NCBI GenBank assembly: GCA_904502285.1
Contig: CAJGEC010000001.1
Span: 1 to 64,000, forward strand
Reading direction: 5' to 3'
Length of the DNA: 64,000 bases
Source: an uncultured Alistipes sp.
GTDB taxonomy: Bacteria; Bacteroidota; Bacteroidia; Bacteroidales; Rikenellaceae
The notes under the pieces were generated by a model. The model was not told the origin of the DNA, made no database searches, and saw only the letters and a program-made list of their open reading frames with translations. The translations under genes were made by a program, and so were the position numbers. Of this stretch, positions 49,611 to 59,200 are shown in pieces (the stretch's first letter is position 1; each line of letters starts with the position of its first letter).

Positions 49611-50630
49611 TTAGAATAGGCTCGGCTCGGTTGTGATGTCGCTGTAGTCGTAGCCGAGGTGGCTGTAGGCAAGCTTCGTTGCCTCGCGGCCTCGTGGTGT
49701 ACGCTTTAGATAACCCTCTTTTATGAGGAATGGCTCGTAGACCTCCTCGATAGTTCCTGCCTCCTCACTCACGGCAGTAGCTATGGTGTTTAGACCCACA
49801 GGGCCTCCGTTGAACTTCTCGATAATAGTAGCCAAAATCTTGTTATCCATCTGGTCGAGACCTCGCGAGTCGATGTTTAGTGCCGAGAGTGCCAAGCGTG
49901 TGATATCTACGTCGATATGTCCCTCGCCCTCCACCATAGCGAAGTCGCGAACACGACGAAGTAGGGCGTTGGCGATACGCGGTGTACCACGCGAACGGAG
50001 TGCTATTTCGAGTGATGCGTCATCATCTATGGAGATGTCGAGTATTGATGCTGAGCGCTTTACGATATTCGAAAGGATAGGCGCATCGTAGTACTCAAGG
50101 TGGCAGGTGATACCAAAACGAGCGCGTAGGGGAGAGGTCAAGAGACCACTTCGGGTGGTTGCGCCAACAAGCGTAAATGGGGCTAAGTCAATCTGTATCG
50201 AGCGAGCGGCAGGGCCCTTGTCCAAGACGATGTCGATTTTAAAGTCCTCCATCGCAGAGTAGAGATACTCCTCGACTATTGGACTTAGACGGTGAATCTC
50301 GTCGATGAAGAGTACGTCGCCAGGGTTAAGATTAGTAAGGAGGCCTGCTAAGTCGCCAGGTTTATCCAATACTGGGCCAGAGGTGACACGCAGTTGTGCC
50401 CCCATCTCATTGGCAATGATATTGGCGAGAGTAGTTTTGCCCAATCCTGGAGGGCCGTGCAGTAGGGTATGGTCGAGCGAGTCGCCACGCATAAGGGCGG
50501 CCTTGATAAATATCTTAAGGTTGGATACTATCTTGTCCTGACCAGCAAAATTACTAAGTACTTGGGGGCGTATTCTGCCCTCAAACTCCTTGTCGCTCTC
50601 TATGTTTCGTAAGTTTCTGTCTACACCCAT
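49611..50630 (-). CDS. ruvB: Holliday junction helicase RuvB
   Basis: A 339-residue AAA+ motor that drives branch migration with RuvA. Walker A HGPPGLGKTT (58-67), Walker B DVLFIDEIHR (about 105-114), sensor 1 GATTRSG and the C-terminal winged helix (GYLKRTPRGREATKLAY) are present. Monocistronic, with a full consensus promoter. The gene ends 38 bases from the V-ATPase terminator. Confidence 0.97.
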   Translation of the reverse strand: MGVDRNLRNIESDKEFEGRIRPQVLSNFAGQDKIVSNLKIFIKAALMRGDSLDHTLLHGPPGLGKTTLANIIANEMGAQLRVTSGPVLDKPGDLAGLLTNLNPGDVLFIDEIHRLSPIVEEYLYSAMEDFKIDIVLDKGPAARSIQIDLAPFTLVGATTRSGLLTSPLRARFGITCHLEYYDAPILSNIVKRSASILDISIDDDASLEIALRSRGTPRIANALLRRVRDFAMVEGEGHIDVDITRLALSALNIDSRGLDQMDNKILATIIEKFNGGPVGLNTIATAVSEEAGTIEEVYEPFLIKEGYLKRTPRGREATKLAYSHLGYDYSDITTEPSLF

Positions 50631-50653
50631 AATGGATTTAAATTTACCAAATG

Positions 50654-50685
50654 CAAATATACAATTTTATGTCGAATAATACAAA
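50654..50685 (-). promoter_or_regulatory. Promoter of ruvB
   Basis: Minus strand: TTTG (50685-50682), 20-base spacer, TATATTTG (50661-50654): full consensus match, 23 bases before ruvB. Confidence 0.75.
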
Positions 50686-50720
50686 ATATATCGTCTTCGA
50701 ATAGTAACAATCTATCGAAC

Positions 50721-50737
50721 TTATCACTATGTGATAA
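50721..50737. promoter_or_regulatory. Perfect palindrome, possible operator
   Basis: TTATCAC / GTGATAA with a 3-base centre, 70 bases or so upstream of the BACON lipoprotein gene's -7 element and 36 bases beyond the ruvB -33 element. No other copy was noticed in the window. Confidence 0.4.
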
Positions 50738-50799
50738 CGACTATTGATACGATTTTAGTAATTATTGATAGAATTTTTCTTTTTATCCAAAATTTATAC

Positions 50800-50807
50800 T
50801 AATTTTG
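50800..50807 (+). promoter_or_regulatory. -7 element of the nucleic-acid locus
   Basis: TAATTTTG, giving a leader of about 80 bases; the -33 element is not clear. Confidence 0.45.
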
Positions 50808-50897
50808 CGAACCTGTTATGCGCTCGTGCGTATATGCGGGAGTTGTTGAACGAAAGAGACGCAAAACAAATATTATATAATTCAAATTTTTAAAGTT

Positions 50898-53786
50898 ATG
50901 GAGAACAGATTTTTCAAATCCCTCATGGCTGTCGCAATGCTTCTCGGCTCTACCTTGGGCTTTGTGGCGTGTGAGGATGCTGGCGATGAGATCGTTGCTA
51001 ATCCAACGGTGGAGGTCTCAGCCAAAACTCTTCATTTCACAGTTGAAGAGGGTAGTCAAACTCTCACCATTACAGCTAACTCGCTCTGGAATGTAGAGAA
51101 CGACATCGATTGGGTTACCATTACCCCTATGGAAGGTGAGGGCAATGGTAAGATCGTTGTTGCAGTGTCGATGAACGACACAGGTGCTTTGCGTGAGGCG
51201 ACATTCAAGGTAAACTCAATCCACAAGGAGCACGGTAAGTGGTACACCCGCAAGGTGAAGGTTTCGCAGTCGGCTAATGAGGCTCCTACCGTGGAGGAGG
51301 ATGTGCTCTACAGCGACAACTTCGATGGTAGGGAGGCAACCCAGGAGTATGGTAACAGCAATAGCTCTTGGCCATATATCGACCAGTTCCCCGATTTCGC
51401 TAACCCTACAGGCCCTGCTGGCGCGAATGTAACTTATAGCGGTGCAGGTGTATCTGTTCGTGCTAACTCAAAATCTAACAGTAGCTATTCGGACTATGCT
51501 GGTTCTGGCTCTAACAATATCTTCTTCGGTGGTGGCGCATACTTCCAGATCAACAACGTCGCTCCGTTGGAGGGTGTGAATTTCAAGGTTACTTTCGGTA
51601 CCGAGAAGTATTCTCATGATGGCGATAGCACATTCCGCCCTGAGGAGTTCATTTTGTACATATCTAAGAATGGTACTGAGTGGGCACCTGTGGAGTACAC
51701 CTTCGCTGGTACTGAGCCTGGTCGTTGGAATATGGCTACTGCAAACTTCACGTTGGCAGCTTCAACCGAGACCCTTCACATCAAGTTCGAGGCTAAGGTT
51801 GCTTCGGTTTACCGTCTCGACGATGTTAAGTTCTACGTAGGTAACGGCGGTCAGAGAATCGACCTCGACAATATCCAGATCGAGACTCCAGAGCCTCCAA
51901 CAACCGACGCTCTCTACTACGATAACTTCGACGGTCAGAGCGCAGTGAAGGATGGTGAGGGCTACTGGCCATACGTCACTGACTTCCCACAGATGAAGAA
52001 TGCGGCAGGTCCTGCTGCTACTAATGTAAGCTATGAGGGTTATAACGCAACCGTTCGTAACAACTCTAACTCTGATGGCTCTTACTCTGACTATGCTGGT
52101 TCGGGTGTTAATAACATCTTCTTCGGCAAGGGTAACGCCTGGTTTATGATTAAGGAGCTCGCCCTTGAGTCTTCACAGAAGAACCTTACCTTGACCTTCG
52201 GTACTGAGAAGTACTCGCAGACTTTGGGTAGCATCTTCACCCCATCTGAGTTCCTCGTTCAACTCTCTGCTGATGGCACCACTTGGTCTAACGTGGAGTA
52301 TACCTTCGCTGGTACGGCTGAGGGTCGTTGGAATGTGGCTACTGCAAACTTCACTTTGAAGACCGTTCCTGCCAAACTCTACATCAAGTTCACAGCACTT
52401 GCTGAGAGCGCATACCGTCTCGATGACGTTACTTTGGATCTAGGCCAGGGTGGTCAGGAGATTGACCTCGCTAATGGCACTACAGAGCAGCCTGGTGGCG
52501 GTGAGCCAGAGAATCCCGACCAGCCTAACGTGCCTGCAAATGGTGCTTATGCGTCAGACTCAGCCTTTGTTTGCTCATCGGATGACTCAACAAATGCTGT
52601 TTACTCTCTTAAGAACACTACAATTGCGGGCAATGCTGTTACTGGTTTCAAGTTGGGTAAGTCAAAGCAGCAGGGTAAGTTTACCTCTGGTGCGGTAAGC
52701 GTGACTGGTACAAAGTATTTGAACTTCTACGCTGGTGCTTGGAATGGCACAACTGCTACGCTCTACGTTCGTGTTGATGGTGGCGTAGCACAGTCGGTGA
52801 ATCTCGCAGGCAATGTAGGTGCTCACGACAACGCTCCTTACACAAATCCAGAACTCTCATTTGCTGACTCTGACCACTTCTCTCTCCAGTTCGAGGGCTT
52901 GACAGAGTCTTCAAAGGTGGAGTTCTCAACAAACGCAGATTTTGCTATTACTACACATAGCGGTCAGGCTCCAGATATCGCACCACGTGTAATCGTATGT
53001 GGTGTTAAGCTTACTGATGAGCCTCTTGGTGCAGAGACTCCTGGTGGTGGTGAGCCAGTAAATCCAGAGCCAGAGCCTACCCCAGGTGAGGTTGTTGTGG
53101 CTACAGTAGCAGAGTTCTTGGCTGCTGCCGAGGGTGAAACTATCTATGAGCTTACAGGTGTGATTAAGAACGTAGCAAATACCTACTATGGTAACTTCGA
53201 TCTTAAGGATGCTACTGGTACTGTGTATGTTTACGGTATCAACGATAAGGATGGCAACAAAGTCTTCACATCACTTGGCTTGAAGGAGGGTGATACACTC
53301 ACCATTCGTGGTAAGCGTACCTCTTACAATGATGCTCCTCAGATGGGTAGTGGAGTCTATGTCTCTCACATCTCTGCTCCTGAGCAGGAGCAGCCAGAGA
53401 ACGAGGCTACTCTATCGTTCGCAGATGCTAACAACCGAGTTAGTTGGGATACCTCTAAGCAGGTTTGGAAGGCTAATGGCATCACATTAACCAACAACAA
53501 AGGGGCTTCAACAAGCGATGTCGCTGATTATGTGGCTCCAGCTCGTTTCTACAAGAGCTCAGAGCTTATCGTTGAGTGCGACCACGCAATCTCGAAGATC
53601 GATTTTGCCTGCAACAGTGGCTCATACGCTACAGCATTGAAGGATTCAATCACCTCAGGCAACGTGACTGTTGATGGTAACATCGTTACAGTTACCTTCT
53701 CTGCTCCAGTTTCATCTTACACCATCAACTCACTCACTGGTGGTCAGGTAAGAATGAACAGCTTGACAGTAACTTACGCTGAGTAA
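50898..53786 (+). CDS. Large BACON/OB-fold surface lipoprotein with duplicated domain
   Basis: A 962-residue lipoprotein (lipobox FVAC, Cys 25). BACON domain about 35-127. Then two copies of a ~185-residue jelly-roll-like domain (137-324 and 339-524), each with DNFDG, SYSDYAGSG.NNIFFG, FGTEKYS, VEYTFAGT..GRWN and YRLDDV. A third, different domain (about 548-710) follows, and an OB-fold-like segment (about 725-815; IYELTGVIKNVANTYYGNF) of the type found in Bacteroidetes nuclease-linked proteins. A final beta domain ends in MNSLTVTYAE. Surface display and polymer binding are inferred. It heads a locus with two nucleases. Confidence 0.8.
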   Translation: MENRFFKSLMAVAMLLGSTLGFVACEDAGDEIVANPTVEVSAKTLHFTVEEGSQTLTITANSLWNVENDIDWVTITPMEGEGNGKIVVAVSMNDTGALREATFKVNSIHKEHGKWYTRKVKVSQSANEAPTVEEDVLYSDNFDGREATQEYGNSNSSWPYIDQFPDFANPTGPAGANVTYSGAGVSVRANSKSNSSYSDYAGSGSNNIFFGGGAYFQINNVAPLEGVNFKVTFGTEKYSHDGDSTFRPEEFILYISKNGTEWAPVEYTFAGTEPGRWNMATANFTLAASTETLHIKFEAKVASVYRLDDVKFYVGNGGQRIDLDNIQIETPEPPTTDALYYDNFDGQSAVKDGEGYWPYVTDFPQMKNAAGPAATNVSYEGYNATVRNNSNSDGSYSDYAGSGVNNIFFGKGNAWFMIKELALESSQKNLTLTFGTEKYSQTLGSIFTPSEFLVQLSADGTTWSNVEYTFAGTAEGRWNVATANFTLKTVPAKLYIKFTALAESAYRLDDVTLDLGQGGQEIDLANGTTEQPGGGEPENPDQPNVPANGAYASDSAFVCSSDDSTNAVYSLKNTTIAGNAVTGFKLGKSKQQGKFTSGAVSVTGTKYLNFYAGAWNGTTATLYVRVDGGVAQSVNLAGNVGAHDNAPYTNPELSFADSDHFSLQFEGLTESSKVEFSTNADFAITTHSGQAPDIAPRVIVCGVKLTDEPLGAETPGGGEPVNPEPEPTPGEVVVATVAEFLAAAEGETIYELTGVIKNVANTYYGNFDLKDATGTVYVYGINDKDGNKVFTSLGLKEGDTLTIRGKRTSYNDAPQMGSGVYVSHISAPEQEQPENEATLSFADANNRVSWDTSKQVWKANGITLTNNKGASTSDVADYVAPARFYKSSELIVECDHAISKIDFACNSGSYATALKDSITSGNVTVDGNIVTVTFSAPVSSYTINSLTGGQVRMNSLTVTYAE

Positions 53787-53852
53787 TAAACTCTCGCCTT
53801 TTGTGAACTGTGGGTGAGCAATCACCCACAGTCCCAGGGGGGAGGAGATGGA

Positions 53853-53936
53853 AGAGGAAAGAGGAAAGAGGAAAGAGGAAAGAGGAAAGAGGAAAGAGGA
53901 AAGAGGAAAGAGGAAAGAGGAAAGAGGAAAGAGGAA
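53853..53936. repeat. Heptanucleotide tandem repeat (12 x AGAGGAA)
   Basis: Twelve perfect contiguous copies of AGAGGAA, then a degenerate half copy, 30 bases before the nuclease start. All three plus-strand frames are open through it because the unit has no stop codon. Such 7-base arrays are prone to slippage. Confidence 0.97.
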
Positions 53937-53966
53937 AGGAAGATAAGATTAATTGGGAAAAAATTT

Positions 53967-55175
53967 ATGCGTGTAGCAAAGAGTATAACGTCGGTGGTTG
54001 TAGTTGCAATTGCGGCCCTACTAATGATGGTCGGATGTGAAATTGTACCAGTAGAGAAGATTGGTAGTAAAGCCTATATTTCGAATACGGAGATTAAGGG
54101 TGATAGTAAGAATTGCGCTGTGGTGCTTAGTGCGCAACAGGGTACGTCTTACACAATTACCATAGATTCTGTAGGTGATTGGGCACACTTCTCTAACGGT
54201 GCCACCTACATCGAGGGAACAATGGAGACTGGCGATAAGGTAGTGTATATCTATTTCGACAAGAACCCTTCGGGCCAGAGCCGTGATGCAGTGGTTGTCG
54301 TAGAGTTCTCGGATGAGGAGGTCTTCGAACTCGAATTCACACAGCATAGTTACGATAGTACCATCGCCATAGATAGGGAGTGGGCAGAGTTGCCACTCTG
54401 TAAGAACGAAGATAACTACATCTATAATACCCATTACGGCAAGATGGGTTCAAAGAGCAATGCTCGAAACTATACCTTCTGCTTCGATCCCGACTATCGT
54501 GCATCGGTTTGGGTGGCCTATCCGCTCCATTCGTCATATACTACGGGCAGCGGTAACCGCGACTATAGTAGTTTTGGTTACGACCCTACGGTAAGCACGT
54601 CGTGTCAGGCGAATATGGGTGCTGGCTCCTATAATGGTCGCTATGATAGAGGTCACCAAATCCCTGCTGCCGACCGCAAGTGCTCGCAGGAGATGATGGA
54701 CCAGACCTTCTATGCTACGAATATGACCCCTCAGCAGGCCAACTTCAACCAGAAGAAGTGGGGTGCTTTGGAGGGTAAGGTGCGTAATATGATCTGCTCG
54801 GATACGCTCTACGTAGTTACGGGAGCATACTTCGAGGGTGAGCATCACTCCTCTATCTACAAGCAGACCAACGACCGTTCGGGTAACGTATGTCCTACGC
54901 CAACCTACTACTATAAGGCCTTGCTTCGCACGAAGAAGGGTAATACAGGTAAGCGCATAGATGAGATTTCGGATGCTTCACAACTTAGGGCTATCGCCTT
55001 CTGGATGGAGCACGCCGACACGGGTAACGATACAAATATCAAGGCTACTGATTGCATCTCGGTAGCGGAACTCGAGGAGATTACTGGCTTTACGTTCTTC
55101 CCAATGCTTGATGACGCTATCGAGGCAGAGGTGAAACGTGCGGCAGTGGCCTCGGAGTGGGGTATAACACGATAA
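53967..55175 (+). CDS. DNA/RNA non-specific endonuclease lipoprotein
   Basis: A 402-residue lipoprotein. Start chosen at MRVAKSITSVVVVAIAALLM, giving lipobox MVGC (Cys 24); an upstream in-frame ATG (53814) would read through the heptamer repeat and destroy the signal. A BACON-like beta domain (about 33-127) precedes the NucA/Serratia-type nuclease domain. Its catalytic DRGHQIPA (H230), YATNMTPQ (N252) and NQKKWGALE follow. It would cut DNA and RNA outside the cell. Its neighbours are a BACON lipoprotein, a secreted EEP nuclease and a TonB receptor. Confidence 0.88.
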   Translation: MRVAKSITSVVVVAIAALLMMVGCEIVPVEKIGSKAYISNTEIKGDSKNCAVVLSAQQGTSYTITIDSVGDWAHFSNGATYIEGTMETGDKVVYIYFDKNPSGQSRDAVVVVEFSDEEVFELEFTQHSYDSTIAIDREWAELPLCKNEDNYIYNTHYGKMGSKSNARNYTFCFDPDYRASVWVAYPLHSSYTTGSGNRDYSSFGYDPTVSTSCQANMGAGSYNGRYDRGHQIPAADRKCSQEMMDQTFYATNMTPQQANFNQKKWGALEGKVRNMICSDTLYVVTGAYFEGEHHSSIYKQTNDRSGNVCPTPTYYYKALLRTKKGNTGKRIDEISDASQLRAIAFWMEHADTGNDTNIKATDCISVAELEEITGFTFFPMLDDAIEAEVKRAAVASEWGITR

Positions 55176-55204
55176 CGGAGTGAAAGAAAACTAAATTTAA
55201 CGAT

Positions 55205-56236
55205 ATGAAGAAAAATCTATTGATGCTGTGTATAGCACTATTCTCTGTAGCAACTCTTTATGCGCAGGAGAAGCCATACTCAGTAGTATTCTACAACTTA
55301 GAGAACTTGTTCGATATCTACGATGACCCGGAGACTCACGACGAGGAGTTTACGCCGAGTGGTGTCAAGCAGTGGAACGAGATTAAGTATCAGAAGAAAC
55401 TTACCAATATGGAGCGTGTGCTGTTCGATATTGCTAAGATACAGAAGGATTACCCTATAGTAATAGGTGTGTCGGAGATTGAGAATCGTACCGTTTTGGA
55501 GGACCTCATCTCGCAACCAAACCTCAAGGGTGCCAACTACCGCATTTGCCACTACGACTCACCCGATGCTCGTGGTGTAGATGTAGCATTTCTCTATCGC
55601 TCGGATGTCTTCAAACTTGAGGGTTCTGATAACATCAAGCTCAAGGTCGAGGAGTTGCCAAACTTCCGCACTCGTGACCTTGTGGTTATGTGGGGTACGA
55701 TCGAGGGTGAGCCATTCTACTTTCTTGTGTCGCACTGGCCATCACGCCTTGGTGGTAAGGAGGCTTCGCAGTTTAAGCGCGATGCTTGTGCAAGACAGAT
55801 TCGCCAGATTAAGGACTCGCTCCTTAGGGAGAATCCCGCTACAAAGGTGGTTGTTATGGGTGACTTCAATGACGACGCTACGGATGCCAGCATTGTGAAA
55901 ACTATGGGCGCTAAGGGCAAGGTTAAGGAGCTTGTCGAGGGCGACTTCTTCAACCCATACAATGCTATGTTGCGTGCGGGACTTGGCACGTTGGCATATC
56001 AGGATGCGTGGAACTTATTCGACAATATCTGCGTTACCGAGAACTTGGTGAATGCTAAGAGTGGCGAGTTGAAGTTGATTAAGGGCAACAAGTATTATGG
56101 CAACATCTTCACACGCCCATATATGCTTCAGCAGGAGGGTCAGTACAAGGGTTATCCATTGCGTACGTTTGTGACCAACAACTTCCAGAATGGTTTCAGC
56201 GACCACTTCCCAGTATATATTTATATAGGTAAATAA
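55205..56236 (+). CDS. Secreted endonuclease/exonuclease/phosphatase family protein
   Basis: A 343-residue exported protein (signal MKKNLLMLCIALFSVATLYAQ) of the DNase I-like EEP superfamily. Motifs: FYNLENLFDI (Asn for metal), IGVSEIENRTVLEDL (metal-binding Glu), HWPSRLGG (His), VVMGDFNDDATD (Asp/Asn) and FSDHFPVYI (His). It could degrade nucleic acids or remove phosphates in the periplasm or outside. It sits between a nuclease lipoprotein and a TonB receptor. Confidence 0.88.
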   Translation: MKKNLLMLCIALFSVATLYAQEKPYSVVFYNLENLFDIYDDPETHDEEFTPSGVKQWNEIKYQKKLTNMERVLFDIAKIQKDYPIVIGVSEIENRTVLEDLISQPNLKGANYRICHYDSPDARGVDVAFLYRSDVFKLEGSDNIKLKVEELPNFRTRDLVVMWGTIEGEPFYFLVSHWPSRLGGKEASQFKRDACARQIRQIKDSLLRENPATKVVVMGDFNDDATDASIVKTMGAKGKVKELVEGDFFNPYNAMLRAGLGTLAYQDAWNLFDNICVTENLVNAKSGELKLIKGNKYYGNIFTRPYMLQQEGQYKGYPLRTFVTNNFQNGFSDHFPVYIYIGK

Positions 56237-56253
56237 TACTAAATAGAGATAAT

Positions 56254-59181
56254 ATGAAGAGATTTTTACTAACAATTCTTGCTATGCTCCTCGCCGTGAG
56301 TCTCTATGCGCAGACTGGCGGTATGAAGGGTGTGGTGGTCTCACGAGATGGTCGCGAGCCAATTAATGGTGTCGCCATCTTCGTAGACAATGTCGCGGTG
56401 AACACGACAACCGACTACGATGGTGAGTTTATCATCAAGGGTTTGGAGCCAGGTCAGTATCTTCTTCGCTTCGAAAGTCCCGATTTCGAGGATTTGGAGG
56501 TGATGGTACGTGTAAAAGAGCTTGTTCACGATATGCAGCAGGTTGTTATGGTGCCAAACACGATTGTCGCTGTGGATAACTCGGCTTTCGCAGAACTCGA
56601 TACCGACGTTGAGTCTGCGGGCGACTCTCAGTCGTTGCCAGGAACACTCTCGGCATCGAAGGATATCTTCAATAACATCGCATCGTATCGCTTCTCGGAG
56701 ATGCGTTTCAACGTGCGTGGTTACGACTCGCAGTATCAGGATGTCTACCTTAATGGTATTCGTTTCAACGATGCGCTCACAAGTTATGGACCTTGGTCGT
56801 TGTGGAGCGGTTTGAACGATGCTACACGCAATCAGGAGACTACCTCAGGTTTGACAATGTCGGACTATGGTCTTGGAGGTGTGGCTGGTACAACAAACAT
56901 CAATGCTCGTGCTTCGCAGTTGCGTAAGGGCTTCCGCGCCAGCGTAGTTAATTCTACCCAACTCTACCGTTTCCGTGTGATGCTCAGTTACGCATCAGGT
57001 ATGTTGGATAACGGCTGGTCGTATGGTTTCTCGGTCTCTACTCGTCAGGGTGGCAACGGCTATGTCGATGGTGTTTACTACAACGCTTGTGGCTACTTCT
57101 TCTCGGCAGAGAAGGTGTTTAACCCACGTCATCGACTCTCAGTAACCATCCTTGGTGCGCCAACCACACGTGGTGCTCAGCAGGCATCAACACAAGAGGC
57201 ATACAACCTTTGGGGCGATAACTACTACAATCCTAATGTAGGTATTCAGAATGGTGAGGAGCGTAATGCACGTGTGCGTCGTATGCACGAGCCTATAGCT
57301 ATGCTTAACTACACTTGGCAGATTGCTGAGCGTACAAGTCTCTCTGTAGCAACCTCTTTGCGTTTTGGCTTCAATGGCTACTCTGCTCTGACTTGGTATA
57401 AGGGCGAGGATCCACGTCCCGACTACTATCGCAAATTACCATCATACTATGGCGACCGTTTCGCTCGTCGCATGTTGCTCAACAATTTCGCAGAGGGCAA
57501 TGATTTAACTCCTCCATTCACTGAAACAGACCTCGAAACCGACCGCTTGAAGTATGTTGAGTTCTTGCAGAATTGGGATGGTTATATCGACTTCGATGGA
57601 TTGATTCAGGATAATATGATGGGCGAAATCAATGAGACTTATGGTAGTGGACATCGTTCTGTAGCAATGATTGAGGAGCGTCACACCGACCAGCTCGACT
57701 ACAACTTCGTAGCGCAACTTGCACACCACTTCCGTAATAACTCGAAACTCACTGCAGGTGTTCGTGCGCGTGTCAATCGTACGGAGTACTACAGCACTGT
57801 GAAGGATCTTCTTGGTGGTGACTACTGGTTGGATGTAGATAAGTTTGCTGAGCGCGATTTTGGTAGCAATGCAGAGGCATACCAGAATAATATGGCTTAC
57901 TACAACGAACACGGTCACGCACAGGCTGTTAGAGTAGGCGATAAGTATGGTTACGACTACTACGCTCACGTTCGTCAGGGTCAGCTGTGGGCTATGTACG
58001 AGATTTCGGCTGGAGGCTTCTCAGCAAATATAGGTGCTGAGGCGGGTCTTTCGTCTATTTGGCGTGAGGGTCTTTGGGAGAAGGGTCTATTCCAGAATGC
58101 TAATGCTGGAGGCGACAGAGGAAAGACCTCGTTGGGCAACTCCGATAAGATTGAGAACTTTACTTACAAGGGCAAGGTGAACCTCGCTTACCAGTTCTCT
58201 GGTGCGCACTCTATTGAGGCTAATGCAACGATTATGCAGAATGCCCCAATGTTCAACAACGCCTTCGTGTCGGCACGTACACGTAACCAGATTACACCTG
58301 GCTTGAAGAGCGAGAAGATATACGGTTTCGACCTTACCTACAATCTTCGCACACAGTGGATTCGTGCAAGACTCTCGGCATACTATACCCAGATGATGGA
58401 TCAGTCGAAGGTTATCTCATTCTATGACGATACTCAGAACTCATTCACCAACTTCGCAATGTCGGGCATCGATAAGCGCTATATGGGTGTTGAACTTGGT
58501 TTGAGCATTCCTATTGCTTGGGGCCTCTCATTGCAGGGTGCTGTAAGCCTTGGTGACTATATCTACACCTCTAACCCAACCTTTACTCAGATGATCGATA
58601 ACAGCGCAACAGATGTTGAGCATAGTGTTGTTAAGTGGAAGGGTATGAAGGTGGAGAGTACACCTCAGACTGCTATCAACGTAGGTCTCAACTTCCGAGG
58701 TCCAAAGAACTGGTATGCTACCGTAGATTTCAACTTCTACGACCGCCTCTACCTCTCAATGAACCCAGTATATCGTACACAGTCGCTTGAGAATGAGATT
58801 AAGCGCATCTACGATTGGGAAAACTTGGAGTCTGGCCGTCAGAAGGCATACGTAGTGGGTGTTATCGAGGATATCCGCGCACAGGAGGAGTTGGGTAAAG
58901 CCTACACCCTTAGCGCAAGCATCGGCAAGAACTGGAGCATCAAGTATAAGTATACTCTTGGCTTCAGCCTTCAGGTGAACAACATCCTCAATAATCAGAC
59001 TATTCGTACGGGTGGTTATGAGCAGATGCGTCTAAACAAGATTGGAGATCCAATCATCTTCCCTAATGAGGAGGGTGAGATGAAGATTGTTCATAAGCCT
59101 ACGACTTACTCGCGTTTCGACTCAAAGTATTTCTATATGAATGGTCTTAACTACTATCTGAATGTTTACTTTAGATTCTAA
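56254..59181 (+). CDS. TonB-dependent receptor of the nucleic-acid locus
   Basis: A 975-residue receptor with signal MKRFLLTILAMLLAVSLYAQ and a carboxypeptidase-like regulatory domain (about 24-105; GVVVSRDGREPINGVAIFV). The plug contains SFRFSEMRFNVRGY-like YRFSEMRFNVRGYDSQYQDV, followed by a large barrel ending in YYLNVYFRF. No SusD partner is present. The 17 bases to the upstream EEP gene and 19 to the DUF5689 gene suggest one transcript. Import of nucleotides or oligonucleotides is inferred. Confidence 0.87.
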   Translation: MKRFLLTILAMLLAVSLYAQTGGMKGVVVSRDGREPINGVAIFVDNVAVNTTTDYDGEFIIKGLEPGQYLLRFESPDFEDLEVMVRVKELVHDMQQVVMVPNTIVAVDNSAFAELDTDVESAGDSQSLPGTLSASKDIFNNIASYRFSEMRFNVRGYDSQYQDVYLNGIRFNDALTSYGPWSLWSGLNDATRNQETTSGLTMSDYGLGGVAGTTNINARASQLRKGFRASVVNSTQLYRFRVMLSYASGMLDNGWSYGFSVSTRQGGNGYVDGVYYNACGYFFSAEKVFNPRHRLSVTILGAPTTRGAQQASTQEAYNLWGDNYYNPNVGIQNGEERNARVRRMHEPIAMLNYTWQIAERTSLSVATSLRFGFNGYSALTWYKGEDPRPDYYRKLPSYYGDRFARRMLLNNFAEGNDLTPPFTETDLETDRLKYVEFLQNWDGYIDFDGLIQDNMMGEINETYGSGHRSVAMIEERHTDQLDYNFVAQLAHHFRNNSKLTAGVRARVNRTEYYSTVKDLLGGDYWLDVDKFAERDFGSNAEAYQNNMAYYNEHGHAQAVRVGDKYGYDYYAHVRQGQLWAMYEISAGGFSANIGAEAGLSSIWREGLWEKGLFQNANAGGDRGKTSLGNSDKIENFTYKGKVNLAYQFSGAHSIEANATIMQNAPMFNNAFVSARTRNQITPGLKSEKIYGFDLTYNLRTQWIRARLSAYYTQMMDQSKVISFYDDTQNSFTNFAMSGIDKRYMGVELGLSIPIAWGLSLQGAVSLGDYIYTSNPTFTQMIDNSATDVEHSVVKWKGMKVESTPQTAINVGLNFRGPKNWYATVDFNFYDRLYLSMNPVYRTQSLENEIKRIYDWENLESGRQKAYVVGVIEDIRAQEELGKAYTLSASIGKNWSIKYKYTLGFSLQVNNILNNQTIRTGGYEQMRLNKIGDPIIFPNEEGEMKIVHKPTTYSRFDSKYFYMNGLNYYLNVYFRF

Positions 59182-59200
59182 TGGTTAAACGGTTGATATT

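Noticed and set aside
53814..53966. Extended N-terminus of the nuclease
   Set aside because: It would read the repeat as a Lys/Glu/Arg-rich tail before the signal peptide and block export; the ATG at 53967 gives a good lipoprotein signal.
53810..54040. 76-residue ORF through the heptamer repeat
   Set aside because: It is repeat-derived (RGKRKEE repeats) and lacks conserved content after the repeat; the nuclease frame is better supported.
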